DNA of 64,000 nt from Nonomuraea wenchangensis (GCF_900111685.1 NZ_FOHX01000001.1:620001-684000), one strand, 5' to 3'; shown: positions 50,281 through 58,586, numbered from the stretch's first letter. The notes: generated by a model from the letters alone, not told the origin. Made by a program: numbers and translations.

Positions 50281-50943
50281 ATGCGTCTGCCCGAATCGCG
50301 GCCGGCCCTCCTGGTCAGTCTGCCGCGCAACGAGACCGCGCTCGCACAGGCCGCGGCGCGGGCCGGAGCCGACGGCCTGAAGGTGCACACGAACGTGCGG
50401 CACCGGGCCTCGGGGACGGCCTTCGGGTCGCTGGAAGCCGAGCGCGAGGCGCTGCGCGGCATCCTCGCGCTCGGCGTCCCGACGGGCCTCGTCGTGGGCG
50501 CGGCCGGATCGGTGTCGCTCGCGGAGATGGCCGCCGCGCGGGACATGGGGTTCGACTACTTCGACGTCTACGCCGCCGACGCGCCCGCGGGCTACGTCGA
50601 GGCGTGCGGGCCGGTGACGCCCATGGTCGCCCTGGGGCCGGGCGACGGCCCGTCCCATGCGCGGGCCCTGGTGCGGCGGGGGTGCGGGGCGCTCGAACTG
50701 TCCACGCTCGAACCCGACAGGTATGGCACGCCGCTGACGCTGGCGACCCTGGCGAGGCTGGAGGCGGTGGCGTCGGCGGTCGACGTCCCCGTCGTCGTGC
50801 CGAGCCAGCACGCGCTGGTCCCGGACGATCTCGCGTCCCTGCGGGACGCCGGGGCGGCCGCGGTGCTGCTGGGGGCCGTGGTCACGGGGGCCGACACGGC
50901 GGAGTTCGGCGCCCGGATCGCGCCGTACGCCGCCGCCCTCTGA
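50281..50943 (+). CDS. TIM-barrel-like protein of unknown function
   Basis: A 220-residue protein with alternating strands and helices typical of a (beta/alpha)8 barrel: PALLVSLPRNETALAQAAARAG, DGLKVHTNVRH, GVPTGLVVGAAGSVSL, FDYFDVYAADAPAG, TPMVALGPGDGP, CGALELSTLEPDRYG, VPVVVPSQHALVPDDL, AAAVLLGAVVTG. The last two strands resemble phosphate-binding loops of NanE-like epimerases, but I cannot assign a family. GAGGAGGG precedes the ATG. It is the last gene of the LacI-controlled operon and is followed by a hairpin. Confidence 0.7.
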   Translation: MRLPESRPALLVSLPRNETALAQAAARAGADGLKVHTNVRHRASGTAFGSLEAEREALRGILALGVPTGLVVGAAGSVSLAEMAAARDMGFDYFDVYAADAPAGYVEACGPVTPMVALGPGDGPSHARALVRRGCGALELSTLEPDRYGTPLTLATLARLEAVASAVDVPVVVPSQHALVPDDLASLRDAGAAAVLLGAVVTGADTAEFGARIAPYAAAL

Positions 50944-50963
50944 CCTCCGTCCGGCGAACCTGT

Positions 50964-50994
50964 GGGCCCTGCCGTCCGGAGGTCGGCGGGGCCC
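50964..50994. terminator. Bidirectional hairpin terminator
   Basis: GGGCCCTGCCG (50964-50974) pairs with CGGCGGGGCCC (50984-50994), one G-U, around a 9-base loop. It closes the catabolic operon. Confidence 0.7.
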
Positions 50995-51018
50995 TGACCG
51001 GGGAGGCCCGCCCGTGGA

Positions 51019-51195
51019 TCAGTCGTCGTCCTCCTCCGCCTCGTCCCACGCCTTGTTGCGGTCGGCGGCGCGTTGCAGCGCCCCGGCCGCCTCCTCCTCG
51101 GAGGCGTAGGGACCCATCCGGTCCTTGTTGGGGCAGCCCTGATCGGGCTCGACCCGCATGTGCTTCAGACAGAACCACCACTGGCCTTCGCTCAC
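51019..51195 (-). CDS. Small conserved Trp/Cys protein
   Basis: A 58-residue acidic protein starting VSEGQWWFCLKHMRVEPDQG and continuing CPNKDRMGPYASEEEAAGAL. The FCLKH and GCPNKDR segments supply Cys-His pairs that could bind a metal. Similar small proteins occur widely in actinomycetes with no known role. GTG 51195 is preferred because family members start at SEGQWW; ATG 51222 would overlap the map promoter. It is divergent from map. Confidence 0.75.
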   Translation of the reverse strand: MSEGQWWFCLKHMRVEPDQGCPNKDRMGPYASEEEAAGALQRAADRNKAWDEAEEDDD

Positions 51196-51227
51196 GCGGT
51201 CAATTCTGCCCCGTAGACTCATAGTTC

Positions 51228-52076
51228 ATGACGACACTGCTCCAGCCCGGGCGAGTTTCGCCCATGCGAAAGGTCCCCGCCCACATCGAGCGGCCGGAGT
51301 ACGTCGGTAAGAAGCGCCCCAAGACCGGCGAGTCCGACGTGAAGAGCCCCGAGATGATCGAGCGCATGCGGGTGGCAGGCCGGATCGCCGCGCAGGCTCT
51401 CGAAGAGGTCGGCAAGCACGTCAGGCCGGGCGTCACCACCGACGAGCTCGACGTCGTCGGGCACGAGTTCCTCCTCGACCACGGCGCCTACCCCAGCACG
51501 CTCGGCTACAAGGGCTACCCCAAGTCGCTGTGCACCTCGATCAACGAGGTCATCTGCCACGGCATCCCCGACGACACGGTGCTGCGCGACGGCGACATCG
51601 TCAACGTCGACATCACCGCCTACATCGGCGGCGTCCACGGCGACACAGACGCGACGTTCCTGGTGGGCGAGGTGGACGAGGAGTCGAGGCTGCTGGTCGA
51701 GCGCACCCGCGAGGCCACGATGCGGGCCATCAGGGCCGTCGCCCCCGGCCGCCAGCTCAACGTCGTGGGCCGCGTCATCGAGGCGTACGCCAAACGGTTC
51801 GGCTATGGCGTGGTGCGCGACTTCACCGGCCACGGCATCGGCGCGACCTTCCACTCCGGCCTCATGGTGCCGCACTACGACGACCCGTCGCTGCGGGTGG
51901 AGCTGGTGCCCGGCATGACGTTCACGATCGAGCCGATGCTCACGCTCGGCACCATCGAGTACGAGATCTGGCCCGACAAGTGGACGGCGGTCACCGCCGA
52001 CCGCAGGCGCACGGCGCAGTTCGAGCACACGATCGTGGTCACCGACACGGGCAGCGAGATCCTCACCCTGCCCTGA
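51228..52076 (+). CDS. map: Type I methionine aminopeptidase
   Basis: A 282-residue enzyme that removes N-terminal methionine from new proteins. The two-metal site residues are visible: Asp in [10 protein letters not shown] and in HGDTDATF, His in FTGHGIG, Glu in TIEPML, and Glu in QFEHTIVV. A 40-residue N-terminal extension with [18 protein letters not shown] is typical of actinobacterial MetAP type 1c and may bind the ribosome. TAGACT (51214-51219) just upstream suggests a near-leaderless transcript starting within 2 bases of the ATG. Confidence 0.96.
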   Translation: MTTLLQPGRVSPMRKVPAHIERPEYVGKKRPKTGESDVKSPEMIERMRVAGRIAAQALEEVGKHVRPGVTTDELDVVGHEFLLDHGAYPSTLGYKGYPKSLCTSINEVICHGIPDDTVLRDGDIVNVDITAYIGGVHGDTDATFLVGEVDEESRLLVERTREATMRAIRAVAPGRQLNVVGRVIEAYAKRFGYGVVRDFTGHGIGATFHSGLMVPHYDDPSLRVELVPGMTFTIEPMLTLGTIEYEIWPDKWTAVTADRRRTAQFEHTIVVTDTGSEILTLP

Positions 52077-52085
52077 AACCCCTGC

Positions 52086-52565
52086 CTAGGGGCGCTTCGG
52101 CACCACTCCGGTGACCGTGGTGCCCTCGCCCAGGACGCTGTTGACCGACAGGCTGCCGCCGACCTCGGCGAACGCCGCCCGCATGCGGGCGATGCCCTGC
52201 CCGGCGGCCTGCCCCTTGGCGGGCCGCCTGGTGTGCCCGGCCGGGCGTCCCGTGGCGGCGCCGGAGGCGTCGAAGCCTCGGCCGTCGTCGCTCACCGTCA
52301 CCCGCAGGCCACCGCTCCCCGCCGTGACGGCGATCGAGACGGTCCTCGCCCCGCTGTGCCGCTCGACGTTGTCCAGGGCCTCGCGCATGGCGGTCATGAC
52401 CCCGTCGCACACGCCCGCCGGAACGTCGTTGGCCGGCAGGGCCCAGATCTCCACCGCGATCCCTGATCGCTCCCCCCACTCGGCGAGGTAACTCTCAAGC
52501 GCCTCGGCCAGGCTTTGCCCCCCACGCATCCGCGTCTCTTCCACTGGTTTCGCCTTCCTCGGCAC
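52086..52565 (-). CDS. Orphan HATPase_c domain protein
   Basis: A protein of up to 159 residues made of only a histidine-kinase-type ATPase domain. N box MREALDNVERHSGA, G1 box VSDDGRGFD, and G2 box GQGIARMRAAFAEVGGSL are present; there is no phosphoacceptor helix, sensor or membrane segment. It resembles the C-terminal half of NarL-type kinases. A 20-residue Gly/Arg/Lys insert lies between G1 and G2. The start is uncertain: GTG 52565, GTG 52544 and an ATG 15 bases later are all possible. A role as phosphatase, anti-sigma-like kinase or accessory ATPase cannot be decided. Confidence 0.7.
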   Translation of the reverse strand: MPRKAKPVEETRMRGGQSLAEALESYLAEWGERSGIAVEIWALPANDVPAGVCDGVMTAMREALDNVERHSGARTVSIAVTAGSGGLRVTVSDDGRGFDASGAATGRPAGHTRRPAKGQAAGQGIARMRAAFAEVGGSLSVNSVLGEGTTVTGVVPKRP

Positions 52566-52723
52566 CCCACGCCGGTCCCCACTCCGGCGATCCGCCCGGT
52601 CGCGCGTCCCCCCTCAAGGCTGCGCGCCGCTTGCTGACGGGGTTATGCCCCTCTCCCCTAAGAGCAACGCTACCTGGCGGTCGAGAGACGGGTAACGGAA
52701 GATAGGGGGCCGTGGCCGATCGG

Positions 52724-54697
52724 CTACTCGCCCTGGTCGGCCTTGTTGAGCCGGGCGAGGTAGGCGTTGTAGGAGTCGAGCTCGGGGTCGCTCGCGCCCC
52801 GGTCCGCGCGGCGGTCGCTCCGGCGGGCCTGCCGGTCGTCGTCGCGGTACCACTGGAAGGCTATGGCCAGCAGCACGATGAGCGTCGGGATCTCGCCGAA
52901 GCCCCAGGCGATGGCGCCGCCGTCCTGCTGGGTCTGCAGCAGGGTGTCGCCCCAGGTGCGGCCGAGCTGGTCGTACCAGCCGGAGGCGATGACGGAGCCG
53001 GTCATCATCAGCGCGATGCCGAAGAAGGCGTGGAACGGCATCGTGACGAAGAGCATGAGCAGCCGGCCGACGTGCGGGAGCCGGTTGGGGCCAGGATCGA
53101 CGCCGATGATCACCCAGAAGAACAGGCATCCGCTGAGGAGGAAGTGCACGGTCATCCAGATGTGGCCGAGGTGCTCGGTCATGGCCGACTCGAACAGCGG
53201 CGTGAAGTACAGCGCGTACGTCGAGGCGACGAAGATGACCGTGGCGACGACCGGATGCGTGACGACCTTGGTGTAGCGGCTGTGCAGGATCGTGGTGATC
53301 CACTCGCGCGGCCCCCGGTCGCCCTTCCTGACGGCGGGCTTGAGCGCGCGCAGCGCGAGCGTGACCGGCCCGCCGAGGACGAGGAAGATGGGCACGACCA
53401 TGGACAGCGTCATGTGCTCGATCATGTGGATGTCGAACATGACCTTGGCGTAGCGGGCCAGCCCGCTCTGCGTGACGAACACCAGCAGCGCCACCCCGGC
53501 GAACCAGGAGATGGTGCGCCCCCAGGGCCAGGCGTCGCCGCGGCGGCGCAGGCGTACGACGCCGGCCGCGTAGAGCCCGGCGAGCAGGCCGGCGACCAGG
53601 GCGAAGAACAGGTCGAGCCACCACAGGGTGAAGATGTTGCCGAGCGTGAGCTCCGGCGGCAGCGGGAAGCCGAGCAGTTCGTAGGCGCGGTCGGCGGGGA
53701 TCCTGTAGTCGGGCGGCGGGGTGCGCGACAGCGCCACGGCCAGGCCGACCGTCGCGAGCATGAGCAGCGTCTCGCCGCCGGCCAGCCGGGCGAAGGCGCC
53801 GGGCTCACCGGCCTGGAGGCGGGCGAGCGTGCGCTGGCGGTGCCAGTAGCCGACGTAGCCGAGCAGCACGAACGCGACGATCTTGGCGACGGCGAGCAGG
53901 CCGTACTCGTCGGTCCACAGGTCGGAGAGCGCGCCCAGCCGGGCGACCAGCGCGAACACGCCGGACAGCCCCACCCCGGCGTAGCACCAGAGCGCCATCC
54001 GGGAGAAGCGGGCGGCGGCCACGTCGAGCTGCGGCTCGCGGCGCACGGCATGGCCGGCCAGCACGACCAGGCCGCCCACCCACAGGGCGAGCGCCAGCAT
54101 GTGCAGCGCGACCGACGAGGTGGCGAGGTCGTGGTTGGGCGAGGAGGAGGTGTGGCCGGTCAGCGGCGGCGGCAGCGTCGTGACGAGGGCGAGCACCAGC
54201 AGGCCCGCCGAGGCGCCCGCGGTGATCGCGCCGCGCGAGAACAGCGCGATGGCCACGGCGAACAGCACGACGAGGGTGAGCGCGACACCCTGCGTGGTCT
54301 GGGTGGCATAGCTGCTGAGCAGGACGCCGTCGAGCACCTGCGGCAGGGTGCGGCCGATGAACTCGGCGGCGCCGAAGACGATGGCGAGGAACGCCGCGGC
54401 GGCCCAGGCCAGCGCCGCCCAGGAGGCGGCCTTGACGTAGTCGAGCGCGGGGGCGCCGAGCATGCCCTTGTCGCTGGGCAGCAGCGCGGTGGCCATGAGC
54501 AGCAGGCCCACGGTGAGCAGACCGGCGACGTCCATGAGCATCTTGGAGACCGGCAGGCCCCACCGGACCACCGGGCCGGCGTCGGGCAGGCCCGGGATGA
54601 TCCTGGGGAAAGCGGTGCCCCCGAAGATCATGCCGAGGACGAGGGCGGCGGCCGCGACCGCCACGCCCACGAGGCCGAGCCGCGCCGCCCTGCTCAT
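52724..54697 (-). CDS. CopD-CtaG fusion membrane protein (copper import/cytochrome oxidase assembly)
   Basis: A 657-residue protein with about 16 membrane helices in two modules. Residues 1-330 form a CopD copper-import domain (LHMLALALWVGGLVVLAGHAV, PPLTGHTSSSPNHDLATSSVALH). Residues 360-620 form a CtaG/caa3 assembly domain (FDIHMIEHMTLSMVVPIFLVLGGPVTL, GCLFFWVIIGVDPGPNRLPH, MPFHAFFGIALM). It likely moves copper toward cytochrome oxidase assembly. Its ATG overlaps the stop of the upstream CopC gene. The charged C-terminal tail (RRSDRRADRG) is cytoplasmic. Confidence 0.92.
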   Translation of the reverse strand: MSRAARLGLVGVAVAAAALVLGMIFGGTAFPRIIPGLPDAGPVVRWGLPVSKMLMDVAGLLTVGLLLMATALLPSDKGMLGAPALDYVKAASWAALAWAAAAFLAIVFGAAEFIGRTLPQVLDGVLLSSYATQTTQGVALTLVVLFAVAIALFSRGAITAGASAGLLVLALVTTLPPPLTGHTSSSPNHDLATSSVALHMLALALWVGGLVVLAGHAVRREPQLDVAAARFSRMALWCYAGVGLSGVFALVARLGALSDLWTDEYGLLAVAKIVAFVLLGYVGYWHRQRTLARLQAGEPGAFARLAGGETLLMLATVGLAVALSRTPPPDYRIPADRAYELLGFPLPPELTLGNIFTLWWLDLFFALVAGLLAGLYAAGVVRLRRRGDAWPWGRTISWFAGVALLVFVTQSGLARYAKVMFDIHMIEHMTLSMVVPIFLVLGGPVTLALRALKPAVRKGDRGPREWITTILHSRYTKVVTHPVVATVIFVASTYALYFTPLFESAMTEHLGHIWMTVHFLLSGCLFFWVIIGVDPGPNRLPHVGRLLMLFVTMPFHAFFGIALMMTGSVIASGWYDQLGRTWGDTLLQTQQDGGAIAWGFGEIPTLIVLLAIAFQWYRDDDRQARRSDRRADRGASDPELDSYNAYLARLNKADQGE

Positions 54698-55326
54698 TGC
54701 TTGCTCTTCCGCGCGCTGAGCAGGAAGCCGATGCCGATGCCGACGAGGGCGCCGATCACGATGATCAGCCAGACGGGGAACGACGTGCCGCCGTCCTCGG
54801 CCGCCGCGGGCGTGGCGGCCGGATCCTGGGCGGCGGAGGACGCCGGCGCGGACGCGACCGGGGCCGCCGCCTCGGTGGAGGCGGGCGCGGCCGGCTGGCC
54901 GGCCGGCGACGAGGGCTCGGCGCTCGCCGCCGGGGTCTCCTCGGCGGCCGGGGTCTTGAGCGTGAACGGGATCTCGCCCTCGATCGGATGCCCGTCGGAG
55001 GACACGACGCGGAAGGCGATGGTGTACTTGCCGCCCGGCAGCGTCGGCTTGACCGCCTGCCGGACCACCGCGCCGTCCTGCTGCGGCTCGCCGGCCTGGT
55101 ATTGGGCGCCGCCGGGCCCGTTGAGCACGACGAACGGCAGACGGACCCGGGCGCTGAACTCCAGCCGGACCTCGTCGAGGGACTCGACCTCGGCTCCCTT
55201 GGCGGGGGAGCTGCTCTTCAGCGAGTCGTGCGCCAGGGCCGGGCCGGCGGTGCCGGCCACGAGCAGTCCGGACGCGAGCAGGGCGGCGAGTATCGCGGTG
55301 AGGGCCGCGAACGGGGAAGTCTTCAT
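54694..55326 (-). CDS. CopC-domain copper-binding exported protein
   Basis: A 210-residue protein with a signal peptide ending in GPALA and mature start HDSLKSSSPAKGAEV, where the N-terminal His and later SSDGHPIEGEIPF (Asp, His) form the CopC copper site. A Pro/Ala/Ser-rich linker (125-175) and a single C-terminal helix (WLIIVIGALVGIGIGFLL) anchor it outside the membrane. It likely hands copper to the CopD module encoded next, whose start overlaps this stop by 4 bases. GGGAGG precedes ATG 55326. Confidence 0.93.
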   Translation of the reverse strand: MKTSPFAALTAILAALLASGLLVAGTAGPALAHDSLKSSSPAKGAEVESLDEVRLEFSARVRLPFVVLNGPGGAQYQAGEPQQDGAVVRQAVKPTLPGGKYTIAFRVVSSDGHPIEGEIPFTLKTPAAEETPAASAEPSSPAGQPAAPASTEAAAPVASAPASSAAQDPAATPAAAEDGGTSFPVWLIIVIGALVGIGIGFLLSARKSKQ

Positions 55327-55370
55327 GGCACCTCCCAGGCTACCGACGCCACCACCCGGTCCGGACCCCG

Positions 55371-56654
55371 CTACAGCCCCACGCAGGCGAGCGCCCGCTG
55401 GTATGCCTCGACCGCGCCCTCCGCGTCGCCCAGCTCCTCCATGGTGGCGCCGGTGGCGTACCAGGTGGAGGCGGAGCGGCGGGAGTCGGGCAGCGGCGTC
55501 AGCCAGTCGCGGACGGACGCCACGTGCCCGGCGGCCTCCTCCGAGCGGCCGACCGCGCCGTAGGCCCGGCCGAGCAGCAGGCCCGCCTCGGCGCCGAGCG
55601 CGTGCCCGAACTCCGGCAGCAGGTCCCTGCCGACCTTGGCGTGCGCGGCGGCCTCGTCGTAGTCGCCGCACAGGTATTCGGCCATGGCCAGGTCGAGGTT
55701 GAGGCGGCAGCGGTCGAAGGTGCTCGTCGAGGTCTGCTCGAACTCCTCCAGCGTCGCGCGCAGCGCCTCGCGCACGGCCGCGGCCTCCGCGGGCCTGGCC
55801 GTGATCCGCTTGAGCAGGAACGAGGCCCGCATGCGGGCGACGTTGCGCGGGTTGCCGTGCTCCAGCTGGACCGCCAGGGCCCGCTCGGCGAGGGACAGGG
55901 CCTCCTCCAGGTGGCCGGTGAGGTAGGCGACGCTGGAGGCGTTCCAGTTGGCGGCGACGATCGCGCGCGGCGTGCCGAGCGCGTCGGCGGCGTTGAGCAG
56001 CTCGGCCGCGAACTGGCGGGCGCGCAGCAGGTCGCCGCGCTCGATGTAGGCGGACAGCAGCGTGGCGCCCAGCTCGACCAGCCCGTCGGCCCAGGGCTGA
56101 CGGGCGCTGCCGAGCAGCATCCGCTCGCCCACCTCGACGGCCTTGGTGAGCTGCTCGCTCTCCCGGTAGACCCGGCAGAGCACCATCGCGACCTCGACGC
56201 GCCGGTCGGCGGGGAGCTCGCTCTCCTGCAGCCGGAGCAGGATGGAGGTGGCCTCGGTGAGGTCGCCGCAGGCCTCCGTGGCGAGCGCCAGGCCGAACTC
56301 CGCCTCTTGACGCAGTGTGGTGAGCCCTGTCAGGTTGTTGTTGGCCAGCAGCTCCGCGAAACGGTTGCGGGCCTCGGTGACTTCGCCGTTCTCGAGCGCG
56401 AGCCGCGCATAACCGAGGGCGAGCTCGATGTCCTCCATCTGCTCGGCGGTCACGCCGTTGATCAGATAGGACAGCGAGCAGTCGAGTTTCTGGGCCAGCA
56501 GCTCCAGGACGGCGGGCGTCGGGGTACGCTTTCCACTCTCGATCAACGAGACGTAACTGTCCGACAGCTCGGGATGCGCCAACTGTGCCTGTGACAGGCC
56601 GCGTTGTCGCCTAACCGTCTTAATGCGGAGTCCGACTAGGTCAGATGTGGTCAC
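55371..56654 (-). CDS. XRE-TPR transcriptional regulator (RRNPP-like candidate)
   Basis: A 427-residue regulator. The N-terminal XRE helix-turn-helix spans about residues 8-62 (RIKTVRRQRGLSQAQLA, SDSYVSLIESGKRTPTPAVL), followed by a tetratricopeptide-repeat solenoid from 70 to the end (LALGYARLALENGEVTEARNRFAELL and about eight further helical hairpins). This is the architecture of Rgg, PlcR and AimR peptide-sensing regulators, though longer than the firmicute members. GTG 56654 follows GGGAG. It is divergent from a 43-codon secreted peptide gene, 58 bases away, with the inverted repeat TATGT-N10-ACATA between them. Peptide sensing is inferred from architecture and context; other actinobacterial XRE-TPR proteins have no known ligand. 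Confidence 0.88.
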   Translation of the reverse strand: MTTSDLVGLRIKTVRRQRGLSQAQLAHPELSDSYVSLIESGKRTPTPAVLELLAQKLDCSLSYLINGVTAEQMEDIELALGYARLALENGEVTEARNRFAELLANNNLTGLTTLRQEAEFGLALATEACGDLTEATSILLRLQESELPADRRVEVAMVLCRVYRESEQLTKAVEVGERMLLGSARQPWADGLVELGATLLSAYIERGDLLRARQFAAELLNAADALGTPRAIVAANWNASSVAYLTGHLEEALSLAERALAVQLEHGNPRNVARMRASFLLKRITARPAEAAAVREALRATLEEFEQTSTSTFDRCRLNLDLAMAEYLCGDYDEAAAHAKVGRDLLPEFGHALGAEAGLLLGRAYGAVGRSEEAAGHVASVRDWLTPLPDSRRSASTWYATGATMEELGDAEGAVEAYQRALACVGL

Positions 56655-56675
56655 AGTCGTCGCTCCCTGAGAAGA

Positions 56676-56695
56676 TATGTCCAAGCAACTACATA
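56676..56695. promoter_or_regulatory. Candidate operator of XRE-TPR regulator
   Basis: TATGT-CCAAGCAACT-ACATA is a 5-bp inverted repeat with 10-base spacer midway in the divergent promoter. The peptide gene lacks a good -35 box, so activator dependence is possible. Confidence 0.5.
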
Positions 56696-56712
56696 GGCGA
56701 GGGAGAACCCCC

Positions 56713-56844
56713 ATGCGTATGCGCATTGCCCTGTCCGCCCTGGTTACCGCGATCGCTGTCGTGGTGACCATTGGAAGCAATGTTACGGCCGCAAGTGCCG
56801 ACACGTCTTCCATCAGTTCTGCCCAGGAGTACTACTGCTGCTGA
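56713..56844 (+). CDS. Small secreted peptide (candidate pheromone precursor)
   Basis: A 43-residue precursor. Residues 1-29 form a signal peptide: MRMR start, hydrophobic core IALSALVTAIAVVVTI, and an AxA site (AASA) before Asp30. The predicted mature peptide is 14 residues, DTSSISSAQEYYCC, ending in two adjacent cysteines right before the stop. GAGGGAGA precedes ATG 56713 by about 8 bases. Codons follow normal use for this genome only partly; the core is somewhat less GC-rich. It is divergent from the XRE-TPR regulator and followed by two small hairpins and a strong terminator. No maturation enzyme is adjacent, which argues against a modified RiPP. Function as a signal is inference. Confidence 0.75.
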   Translation: MRMRIALSALVTAIAVVVTIGSNVTAASADTSSISSAQEYYCC

Positions 56845-56878
56845 ACTGAACCGGCATGAGGGGGCGCGCGGGCCTTTC

Positions 56879-56918
56879 CGAGCACGAAAACCGCACCGTG
56901 CTCGAGGACCGGGTCCTC
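56879..56918 (+). other. Two tandem hairpins after the peptide gene
   Basis: CGAGCACG (56879-56886) pairs with 56897-56904, and GAGGACC pairs with GGTCCTC (56904-56918). They may stabilise or attenuate the short peptide mRNA. Confidence 0.45.
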
Positions 56919-56982
56919 CGCGGGAGCCGGCGTCGTCCCGTCGCGTCCCCTCTGCCGTCACGCTCCTCCCCCGCGCTCCCGC

Positions 56983-57018
56983 ACAGCGCCCCGCCCCGCT
57001 ACCGGGGCGGGGCGCTGT
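56983..57018. terminator. Strong bidirectional hairpin terminator
   Basis: ACAGCGCCCCGCCCCG (56983-56998) is perfectly complementary to 57003-57018 around a CTAC loop. The stop of the convergent PucR gene lies in the loop. It ends the peptide transcript. Confidence 0.8.
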
Positions 57019-58492
57019 CACGCAGTGCCAGATAGAAGTCGACCCGGTCGGCCATCGTGGCCAGGTTCCTGCCGGTCAGCTCCTCGATCCTGCGCACCCT
57101 GTAGCGGACCGTGTTGACGTGCACGTGCAGCCGCTCGGCGCAGGCGTTCCACGAGCCGGCGCAGTCGAGGAAGATCCCGAGCGTGCGCACCAGCTCGGAC
57201 TGGTGGCGGCGGTCGTAGTCGAGCAGCGGCGTCAGCAGCCGCGCGGCGAAGGAGCGGCGCACGTCGGCCGGCACGGTGGCCAGCAGCAGCGCATGGGTGT
57301 AGATCTCGTCGCTGGTCACCACGCCGCCGCCGCGCGCCTCGGCCAGCCGGCGGGCGTGCCCGGCTTCCTCTACGCCGCCCTTGAGCGCCGCCGCCCCTGT
57401 GAGCGACCCGCTGAGCCCGGCGCACACCCGGGTGCCGGGCAGCGCCGACAGCACCTCGGCCGCTGCGCGCAGCCGGGCGGCCAGCTCGCCGGCGGTGCTT
57501 CCGCGCAGCGGCACCACGGCCACCGCGCCGTCGGCCCCGGCCGCCGCGACGACCTCGCGCCCGAGCAGCTCCTCCACGACCTGCCCGCCGAGGGTGGCGG
57601 GGTCGGGGCCCCGGGTGGCGCCGGGGCGGGGCGCGCTGACGTCGACCACCGCGTACGGCTCCGCCGCGCCGAGCCCGCAGGTGCGCAGCCGGGCGTTGAG
57701 CTCGGCCGCGTCGGCGTCGGCGAGCGCGGCCACGACGAGCTGCTCGGCGAGCCGCCGCTCGACCCGGCGGCCCTCCTCCCTGCGCATGCGTTCGAGCCCG
57801 ACGCAGGCGGCCAGCTCGTAGCCGAGGTCGGCGCGGTCGAGCAGGTCGCCGTCGAGGGCCAGCGCCCAGCCGGCGGCGCGGTGGCCGCGTCCGACGGCGA
57901 AGATCGTGCGGCCGTGGGCACGGGCGGGCAGCCGCGGCGCGGTCAGGTAGGCCCGCGCGACCTCCTCGGGCTCGGCCACCGTCCCCACGACGACGTGCCC
58001 TGACGCGGTCACGACGGCGCCGGTGACGCCCAGCTCGGCGGCGGCCAGCTCGAACAGCTCCCGCAGGTCCGCGCCCTCGGCGACGGCCGCGACGAGCCTG
58101 CGGTGCCGGCCGAGCGCGGCCCGTACGTCGCCGGACGCGCGGGGCGCGGCGAGCTCGGTGAGGGTGCGGAAGGAGACCTCGGTCGGCACCTCCAGCAGCG
58201 GCAGCCCGGCGGCCGCGCAGGCGGCCACGAGGTCGTCGGGCACGTGCCCGAGCAGGGCGGCGCCCGCGCCGACGGCGGCGACCCCGGCCTCGGCGAGGGT
58301 GGTCACGAACCGCGCGGAGTCCTCCGGCGCCTGCCGCCACATGAGCCCGGTCAGCACCAGCTCGCCGCCCGACAGGTAGCGCCCCGGCTCGGGCAGGTCG
58401 GTGATGTGCACCGTGCCGAACTCGCGGTCGGGGTCGCCGGTCAGCAGCCTCAGCCGCAGGCCGGGAATGTCCAGCAGGTCACGGATCCGCAC
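56999..58492 (-). CDS. pucR: PucR-family regulator of purine catabolism
   Basis: A 497-residue PucR protein. Residues 1-120 are the PucR ligand domain (IRDLLDIPGLRLRLLTGD, GELVLTGLMWR), a GAF-like and GGDEF-like middle follows, and residues 430-490 hold the PucR helix-turn-helix (LVRTLGIFLDCAGSWNACAE, LHVHVNTVRYRVRRIEELTG). It is divergent from the xanthine dehydrogenase gene 94 bases away, followed by a purine permease, so purine breakdown is the likely target. The symbol follows that context. Confidence 0.88.
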   Translation of the reverse strand: MRIRDLLDIPGLRLRLLTGDPDREFGTVHITDLPEPGRYLSGGELVLTGLMWRQAPEDSARFVTTLAEAGVAAVGAGAALLGHVPDDLVAACAAAGLPLLEVPTEVSFRTLTELAAPRASGDVRAALGRHRRLVAAVAEGADLRELFELAAAELGVTGAVVTASGHVVVGTVAEPEEVARAYLTAPRLPARAHGRTIFAVGRGHRAAGWALALDGDLLDRADLGYELAACVGLERMRREEGRRVERRLAEQLVVAALADADAAELNARLRTCGLGAAEPYAVVDVSAPRPGATRGPDPATLGGQVVEELLGREVVAAAGADGAVAVVPLRGSTAGELAARLRAAAEVLSALPGTRVCAGLSGSLTGAAALKGGVEEAGHARRLAEARGGGVVTSDEIYTHALLLATVPADVRRSFAARLLTPLLDYDRRHQSELVRTLGIFLDCAGSWNACAERLHVHVNTVRYRVRRIEELTGRNLATMADRVDFYLALRDSAPPR

Positions 58493-58586
58493 TTGGAGGA
58501 ATATACAAGCCGGTTGTTACAGGCTTTGACCGGGATTTCCGCGGCGTGCATAGGACCCGCCACGGGGACGGTGCTCTACTCGGAGG

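Noticed and set aside
47391..50546. A 1051-codon minus-strand frame
   Set aside because: Antisense to LacI and the FAD oxidoreductase; no motif and typical shadow composition.
56713..56844. Lasso, lanthipeptide or thiopeptide precursor
   Set aside because: No cyclase, dehydratase, leader peptidase or RRE protein is adjacent, and the leader is a classical Sec signal peptide.
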